The notes below the pieces were generated by a model. That model was not told the DNA's origin. It made no database searches and worked only from the letters and a program-made list of their open reading frames with translations. 7,732 bases of DNA, from contig UQYH01000101.1 of the NCBI GenBank assembly GCA_900545185.1, positions 1 to 7,732 on the forward strand, read 5' to 3'. Shown here piece after piece: positions 1-3,755 of the stretch (positions are counted from its first letter, which is position 1; each line of letters starts with the position of its first letter). The position numbers and the translations under genes were made by a program. The DNA is from an uncultured Eubacteriales bacterium. Lineage in GTDB: Bacteria; Bacillota; Clostridia; UBA1381; UBA9506.

Positions 1-41
1 TACATCGGTGACTGGAGTTCAGACGTGTGCTCTTCCGATCT
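1..41 (+). other. Illumina TruSeq adapter contamination (not genomic)
   Basis: Bases 8-41 match the TruSeq multiplexing read-2 primer, which runs from GTGACTGGAG to CTCTTCCGATCT. The preceding bases 2-7 (ACATCG) match the index-2 barcode as it appears in the PCR primer, and base 1 (T) fits the end of the flow-cell arm. This is library oligonucleotide left on the contig end. It creates an artificial in-frame GTG extension (from base 27) of the first gene. The identification is from memory of the adapter sequence, and the match is essentially full length. Confidence 0.97.
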
Positions 42-44
42 ACC

Positions 45-275
45 ATGAAAACGTTTAATATTATGTTGAGCTCGATTAACGATGTTAAGAATTTTGTAAA
101 CATTGTAAATAAGTATAACTTTGATGTTGATTTAACATCAGGCCGTTATGTTGTTGATGCAAAATCCATCATGGGCATTTTCAGCCTGGATTTGAGCAAA
201 CCCATTAAGGTTGAGGTTCATGCTGATGATGCCGATGCTTTGATTGATGAGTTAAAGCCCTTTATGGAAGCGTAA
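45..275 (+). CDS. HPr-like small protein lacking the phospho-histidine (Crh-like in logic)
   Basis: This 76-residue protein has the length and overall pattern of the HPr fold of the phosphotransferase system. Residues 38-46 (VDAKSIMGI) match the HPr segment around regulatory Ser46, so Ser41 is the likely equivalent. The usual N-terminal active-site loop (GLHARPA, His15) is replaced by SSINDVKNF, and the only histidine (His59) is elsewhere. It therefore cannot act as a classic phosphocarrier through His15. A regulatory role resembling Crh, which also lacks His15 but keeps Ser46, is possible but inferred. ATG 45 is chosen because any in-frame codon before it lies in adapter sequence. The native ribosome binding site and promoter are lost with the contig end, so an upstream operon partner cannot be excluded. 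The gene is followed 23 bases later by an intrinsic terminator. Confidence 0.85.
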   Translation: MKTFNIMLSSINDVKNFVNIVNKYNFDVDLTSGRYVVDAKSIMGIFSLDLSKPIKVEVHADDADALIDELKPFMEA

Positions 276-298
276 TTTTAAAATTATTATGACGTTTT

Positions 299-343
299 AA
301 AGGTCGGGAAGCCGCAAAGGTTTTTCCCGGCTTTTTATTTTTG
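299..343 (+). terminator. Rho-independent terminator after the HPr-like gene
   Basis: Bases 303-310 (GTCGGGAA) pair with 324-331 (TTCCCGGC) with one G-T wobble. The stem can be lengthened by A299-A301 pairing with the T run. A short inner CC/GG pairing lies in the loop. The stem is followed by CTTTTTATTTTT (331-342), a good U-tract. It separates the HPr-like gene from the downstream operon. Confidence 0.88.
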
Positions 344-352
344 CTGTTTTGG

Positions 353-381
353 TTGCTTAAACGGATGCCGTGTGTTATAAT
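353..381 (+). promoter_or_regulatory. Sigma-A (vegetative) promoter of the SLH/DUF4430/ECF operon
   Basis: The -35 hexamer TTGCTT (353-358) and the perfect -10 hexamer TATAAT (376-381) are separated by 17 bases. A TG dinucleotide at 373-374 makes an extended -10 (TGTTATAAT). Transcription is expected to start near 388-390, giving a leader of about 55 bases before the ATG at 445. That is too short for a cobalamin riboswitch. The promoter lies directly after the upstream terminator, so the operon is an independent unit. Confidence 0.8.
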
Positions 382-398
382 TGATATAGATTTTTGAC

Positions 399-430
399 CC
401 GATTGTTTAAATTTTAAAGGTATAAATCGG
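399..430. promoter_or_regulatory. Inverted repeat in the operon leader, possible operator
   Basis: CCGATT (399-404) and AATCGG (425-430) are perfect inverted arms separated by 20 A/T-rich bases that contain TTTAAA/TTTTAAA. The element lies between the predicted transcription start and the ribosome binding site (about 435-440). It could be a repressor site or a weak leader hairpin. The arms are only 6 bases long, so chance is a real possibility. Confidence 0.28.
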
Positions 431-444
431 AAAAGAGGGACGCA

Positions 445-2052
445 ATGAAAAAAATACGAATCATTTCGCTTTTGTTGTGCCTTTGTTTTGTACCGTTTGT
501 TGGTGTGCAGGCAGAGGAGAGCCTTACGGATTTGCTGCAAAAGAGCGCGGCATATATACAAAAAGCCGTGCCGCAGCCTGCTGTTTCGTCCATCGGCGGC
601 GAATGGGCGGTTTTGGGCTTGGCAAGATCGGGCGCCGCAGTGCCGCAGGCATATTTTGATGACTATTACACAACGGCGGCACAATATGTAAAAGAGCGCG
701 GCGGTGTATTGCATAAGGTGAAATATACGGAATATGCCCGTGTTGCGCTTGCTGTAAGCGCAATCGGCAAAAATCCCGAAGATGTGGCAGGCTATAATCT
801 TTTAATGCCGCTTGCAGATTATGACGCGACCTTAAAGCAAGGGTTAAACGGCCCTGTTTGGGCGCTGATGGCGCTGGATTGCAAAGCGTATGCAATGCCG
901 CAAAATCAAACGGCTTCGCGGCAGGCAAGTCGCGAAGCTTATGTAGAGTACATTTTGTCGCGGCAAAAAGCGGATGGCGGCTGGTCACTGACGGAACAGG
1001 GCGATTCGGATGTTGATATAACGGCGATGGCGCTTTGCGCGCTTTCAAAATATGACCGCCTGGCAGCCGTTCGAGTGGCATCGGATGCTGCCCTTGCATA
1101 TATATCGGCCGTGCAGAACGATGAGGGCGGTTTTGTAAGTGGAGGCCAGGATAATGCCGAGAGTGCGGCACAGGTGCTGACGGCGCTTTGTGAACTGAAC
1201 ATCCCCGTGACGGACGCACGGTTTGTGAAAAACGGTCATACGGTTTTGAATGCGTTGATGCGTTTTTATTGCGCGGATGGCAGCTTTTTGCACACGCAAA
1301 CGGGGGACGGCGCCACGCAGATGGCCACAGAGCAGGGTTTTTACGCGCTTGCGGCCTATGCACGGCGGCAAAACAATGAAAATTCGCTTTATGATATGCG
1401 TGACGCGAAGCAGCAACAATCGGAACCGCAAGGCGAAACCATCGGTTTGCTGCAGAAACATGCGGACGTTCAAAAACAATCGGTTCTTTCTCTTAAAACA
1501 TTTGAGGATATACAGGGTCACAGCGCTCAAGAACAAATTGAAGCGTTGGCCGCACGCGGCATCATTAACGGCAAAAGCGAAACCGCGTTTGAACCGGATG
1601 CCGAGGTGACTCGTGCCGAATTTGCGGCGCTGGTGACGAAAAGCCTGGGGCTTTTGCAGCCCGGCAGCCAGGTTTTTGCAGATGTAACACCCGAAAATTG
1701 GTTTTTTAATGCCGTTATGACGGCACAAGGCTATGGTATCGTAAACGGCGTTTCGGCAACGGAGTTTTGTCCGCAACGGGGCATTACCAAAGAGGAAGCC
1801 GCCGTGATGGTCAGCCGTGCGGCGACGCTTTGCGGCGTTTTAAACAATACGGCAGTGGATGCGCGTGATGTTCTGGCAGCCTTTACGGATTATGTGACCA
1901 TCAGCCAATGGGCGCAAAAGGACATGGCGTTTTGTTACGAGAGCAAAATTCTTTCGGATGATGCGCTTTTAGCAGAGCCGCAAAAGAAGTGTACACGCGC
2001 CGAAATTGCCGTCATGCTGTATCAATTGCTGGATTTGGCAAAGCTTTTATAG
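445..2052 (+). CDS. Secreted alpha/alpha-toroid (prenyltransferase/squalene-cyclase repeat) protein with three SLH domains
   Basis: The 535-residue protein begins with a signal peptide (MKKIRII, then a hydrophobic core to about residue 20, with likely cleavage after VQA at 21-23). Residues 25-310 form an alpha/alpha-toroid of the terpenoid-cyclase/prenyltransferase type. Repeat hallmarks are QKADGGW (174-180), QNDEGGF (224-230) and CADGSF (276-281), each followed by a helix rich in Ala and Leu. Catalytic motifs of true squalene cyclases (DXDD) are not evident, so it is probably a binding protein, not an enzyme. Residues 352-401, 410-458 and 480-527 are SLH domains (FEDIQGH/TRAEFAALV, FADVTPENWF/TKEEAAVMV, FTDYVTISQWA/TRAEIAVML), which hold proteins to pyruvylated secondary wall polymers. 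The start is supported by AGAGGGA at 434-440, just before the ATG. It is first in the operon and 10 bases ahead of the DUF4430 gene. The same toroid fold is the cobalamin-binding alpha domain of intrinsic factor, so with the next gene it may form a ligand-capturing pair. The ligand is inferred. Confidence 0.88.
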   Translation: MKKIRIISLLLCLCFVPFVGVQAEESLTDLLQKSAAYIQKAVPQPAVSSIGGEWAVLGLARSGAAVPQAYFDDYYTTAAQYVKERGGVLHKVKYTEYARVALAVSAIGKNPEDVAGYNLLMPLADYDATLKQGLNGPVWALMALDCKAYAMPQNQTASRQASREAYVEYILSRQKADGGWSLTEQGDSDVDITAMALCALSKYDRLAAVRVASDAALAYISAVQNDEGGFVSGGQDNAESAAQVLTALCELNIPVTDARFVKNGHTVLNALMRFYCADGSFLHTQTGDGATQMATEQGFYALAAYARRQNNENSLYDMRDAKQQQSEPQGETIGLLQKHADVQKQSVLSLKTFEDIQGHSAQEQIEALAARGIINGKSETAFEPDAEVTRAEFAALVTKSLGLLQPGSQVFADVTPENWFFNAVMTAQGYGIVNGVSATEFCPQRGITKEEAAVMVSRAATLCGVLNNTAVDARDVLAAFTDYVTISQWAQKDMAFCYESKILSDDALLAEPQKKCTRAEIAVMLYQLLDLAKLL

Positions 2053-2057
2053 GAGAG
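2051..2057 (+). promoter_or_regulatory. Ribosome binding site of the DUF4430 gene, overlapping the upstream stop codon
   Basis: AGGAGAG lies 5 bases before ATG 2063 and shares its first two bases with the TAG stop (2050-2052) of the SLH gene. This fixes the DUF4430 start at 2063, not at the in-frame ATG at 2006 inside the previous gene, and it suggests translational coupling. Confidence 0.8.
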
Positions 2058-2062
2058 AAACC

Positions 2063-2875
2063 ATGAAACGATATGCAAAGCAAATCAGTATCGGTGTTTG
2101 CGTCATTGCGGTTTTATGCCTGGTGTATTGGTGGGGCGGCAATGCGCCGAGTCTGCGCGGATGGCAGACAAAACGCAGCGCACCGCCGATGACGGACACT
2201 GCCCCGGATGCGTCGGCCGAATCGGACAAGCCGAAGCAGGCAGAAGAAAGTGAGCAGCCGCAAGCAAACGAACAGACGGAAAAGGCCGATAAAAAAGCTG
2301 ATGACGGAGAAAAATCAACGCAGAAAGCAGCACAATCAGCGGTAGAGAACGGGCAAGCTCTGCCGAAGGGAAAAAATCAACCGTCAGAGGACAGATTGCC
2401 ACCCGAATTAAAGGGTGAGACTTTACAACCCCCCAAAAAGAGCGATACGCCGCTAGAGTGTACGGTATCCATTCGGTGCGATACCGTTTTGCGGCATATG
2501 GATTGGCTTGCCCCCGAAAAGCATGGACTTGTGCCGCGTGACGGTGTTATTTTGGCAGAGCAAACCGTAACGTTTTACGAGGGTGAAAGCGTGTTTAACC
2601 TGCTGCTGCGCGAGACAAAAAAACATAAAATTCATATGGAATTTGTGAATACGCCGATTTATAAAAGTGCTTACATAGAGGGCATTGCCAATTTATATGA
2701 ATTTGACTGCGGTGAGCTTTCCGGCTGGATGTATCGCGTAAACGGAGAGTTTCCCAATTACGGCTGCTCGCGCTATATTCTGCACGAAGGTGATCGGGTG
2801 GAATGGGTTTATACCTGTGATTTGGGTGCAGATGTGGGCGGCGCGGCAAACGGCGGAGGGCAAAGGGATGAATGA
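2063..2875 (+). CDS. Membrane-tethered DUF4430 (transcobalamin-like C-terminal) protein
   Basis: The 270-residue protein starts with MKRYAKQ and one hydrophobic segment (residues 8-24) that acts as a signal anchor or signal peptide. No lipobox is present before the cysteines at 13 and 19. Residues 30-130 are a low-complexity linker rich in Glu, Lys, Gln, Ala and Pro, probably disordered. The folded C-terminal part (about 131-255) matches DUF4430: FYEGESVFNLLL (171-182), the aromatic YEFDCGELSGWMYRVNG (212-228) and LHEGDRVEWVYT (240-251). DUF4430 is the small beta domain that covers the ligand in transcobalamin and intrinsic factor, and it also occurs in many exported bacterial proteins. The gene follows the toroid/SLH gene after 10 bases and overlaps the ecfT start by 8 bases. 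It is best read as the outer-face binding partner of the importer, placed at the membrane but able to reach into the wall. Ligand specificity is not determined by the sequence. Confidence 0.87.
   Translation: MKRYAKQISIGVCVIAVLCLVYWWGGNAPSLRGWQTKRSAPPMTDTAPDASAESDKPKQAEESEQPQANEQTEKADKKADDGEKSTQKAAQSAVENGQALPKGKNQPSEDRLPPELKGETLQPPKKSDTPLECTVSIRCDTVLRHMDWLAPEKHGLVPRDGVILAEQTVTFYEGESVFNLLLRETKKHKIHMEFVNTPIYKSAYIEGIANLYEFDCGELSGWMYRVNGEFPNYGCSRYILHEGDRVEWVYTCDLGADVGGAANGGGQRDE
2855..2860 (+). promoter_or_regulatory. Ribosome binding site deciding the ecfT start
   Basis: GGAGGG lies 7 bases before ATG 2868, inside the end of the DUF4430 gene. The earlier in-frame ATG at 2790 has no comparable site and would add 26 non-family residues, so 2868 is chosen. 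Confidence 0.75.
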
Positions 2876-3755
2876 ATTTGCGCGTTGCCATCCGCTGGTT
2901 AACTTTTTTTATTTTGCGTTTGTCATTGGTTTTTCCATGTTTTTTATGCATCCGATTTGTTTGGCGATCAGCCTTTCGGCCGGCGCTGTCTATGCCGTGT
3001 TGCTTGGCGGCAAAAAAACCGTACGCATGCAGCTTATGTACCTTTTGCCGCTTGTTTTACTTATGGTCGTTATGAACGGTGCGATTAACCATAGGGGCGC
3101 GACAATTTTATGCTATCTGCTGAGCGGCAATCCGCTTACGCTGGAATCTGTTCTTTACGGCATAGCGGCAGCCGGCATGCTGGCCGCCGTTGTTTGCCAT
3201 TTCAGCTGCTTGCATCATATTATGACGAGTGATAAGCTGCTGTATTTGTTTGGAAGAATCCTGCCGTCTTTATCGCTTGTGTTTTCGATGGTCTTGCGCT
3301 TTGTACCCAGGCTTTCGGCAGAACTGAAAGAGGTGCGCGCGGCGCAAAAATGCATCGGACGGGATGTGACGGACGGGCGGTTTTTGCAAAAAATGAAAAA
3401 CGGGATGAAAATTTTTTCGGTTATGTTAAGCCGCAGCTTGGAAAATGCGCCGATCACAGCCGACAGCATGAAAAGCCGTGGGTTTGGACTGCCGCACAGA
3501 ACGGCCTATACCTGCTTTGTGTTCGATGCAAGGGATGCCAAAATGCTGGCGGTGGTGCTGTGTGCGACGGCTTATATTCTGGCAGGCAGCCTGCGCGGCG
3601 CGCTTACCTTCACATACTTTCCCACGGTGAGCGGCTTTGTGTGCAATGCGTATACAATCAGCCTTATGCTGGCCTATGCGGTGCTGTGCTTTTTGCCGAT
3701 TGGGTTTGAACTGAGGGAGGTGATTCGATGGAAGAAATTACAATCCAAAATGTAA
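2868..3755 (+). CDS. ecfT: ECF transporter transmembrane component (EcfT/CbiQ family)
   Basis: The 295-residue integral membrane protein is the T component of an energy-coupling factor importer. It couples ATP hydrolysis by the EcfA-type ATPases to movement of the S component. Hydrophobic segments are at about 12-46, 55-70, 94-116, 130-145 (short), 225-241 and 260-279. The cytoplasmic coupling region is visible: LRFVPRLSAELKEVRAAQ (143-160), then a basic stretch, MLSRSLENA (186-194) and SMKSRGFG (200-207). The last two are the two Arg-containing T-component motifs (SRG corresponds to the usual ARG). Length fits the family. It overlaps the preceding gene by 8 bases and the following one by 28, so the three membrane-complex genes are translationally coupled. 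Both ATPases and an S domain follow in one polypeptide, making this locus a complete self-contained importer. Confidence in the family is high; the substrate is not readable from this subunit. Confidence 0.92.
   Translation: MNEFARCHPLVNFFYFAFVIGFSMFFMHPICLAISLSAGAVYAVLLGGKKTVRMQLMYLLPLVLLMVVMNGAINHRGATILCYLLSGNPLTLESVLYGIAAAGMLAAVVCHFSCLHHIMTSDKLLYLFGRILPSLSLVFSMVLRFVPRLSAELKEVRAAQKCIGRDVTDGRFLQKMKNGMKIFSVMLSRSLENAPITADSMKSRGFGLPHRTAYTCFVFDARDAKMLAVVLCATAYILAGSLRGALTFTYFPTVSGFVCNAYTISLMLAYAVLCFLPIGFELREVIRWKKLQSKM
3715..3722 (+). promoter_or_regulatory. Ribosome binding site of the ATPase-S fusion gene, inside ecfT
   Basis: GGGAGGTG lies 5 bases before ATG 3728 and is located within the last codons of ecfT. 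It confirms the 28-base overlap as the real gene start, with the protein beginning MEEITIQNVTF as expected for an ABC ATPase. Confidence 0.8.

Noticed and set aside
27..44. GTG start at 27 extending the HPr-like protein by six residues
   Set aside because: These codons are mostly Illumina adapter (through base 41); the family normally starts at the ATG at 45.
276..444. Riboswitch (cobalamin or other) in the intergenic region
   Set aside because: The space is filled by a terminator and promoter; the remaining leader of about 55 bases shows no conserved riboswitch core.
524..1363. Long open frame on the minus strand opposite the SLH gene (also one at 1045-1776)
   Set aside because: The translations are low-complexity (Arg, His, Pro and Ser-rich), have no domain signal, and lie opposite a gene with clear domains; they are shadows of codon bias.
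2006..2062. Upstream in-frame ATG of the DUF4430 gene
   Set aside because: It lies inside the SLH gene, adds a Cys/Trp-rich non-signal sequence, and AGGAGAG is placed ideally for 2063.
2099..2122. Lipoprotein signal (lipobox) in the DUF4430 protein
   Set aside because: The cysteines at residues 13 and 19 are not preceded by a Leu-Ala/Ser-Gly/Ala pattern; a signal anchor or ordinary signal peptide fits better.
2790..2867. Upstream in-frame ATG of ecfT
   Set aside because: No ribosome binding site, and it would overlap the DUF4430 gene by 86 bases; GGAGGG before 2868 gives a better start.
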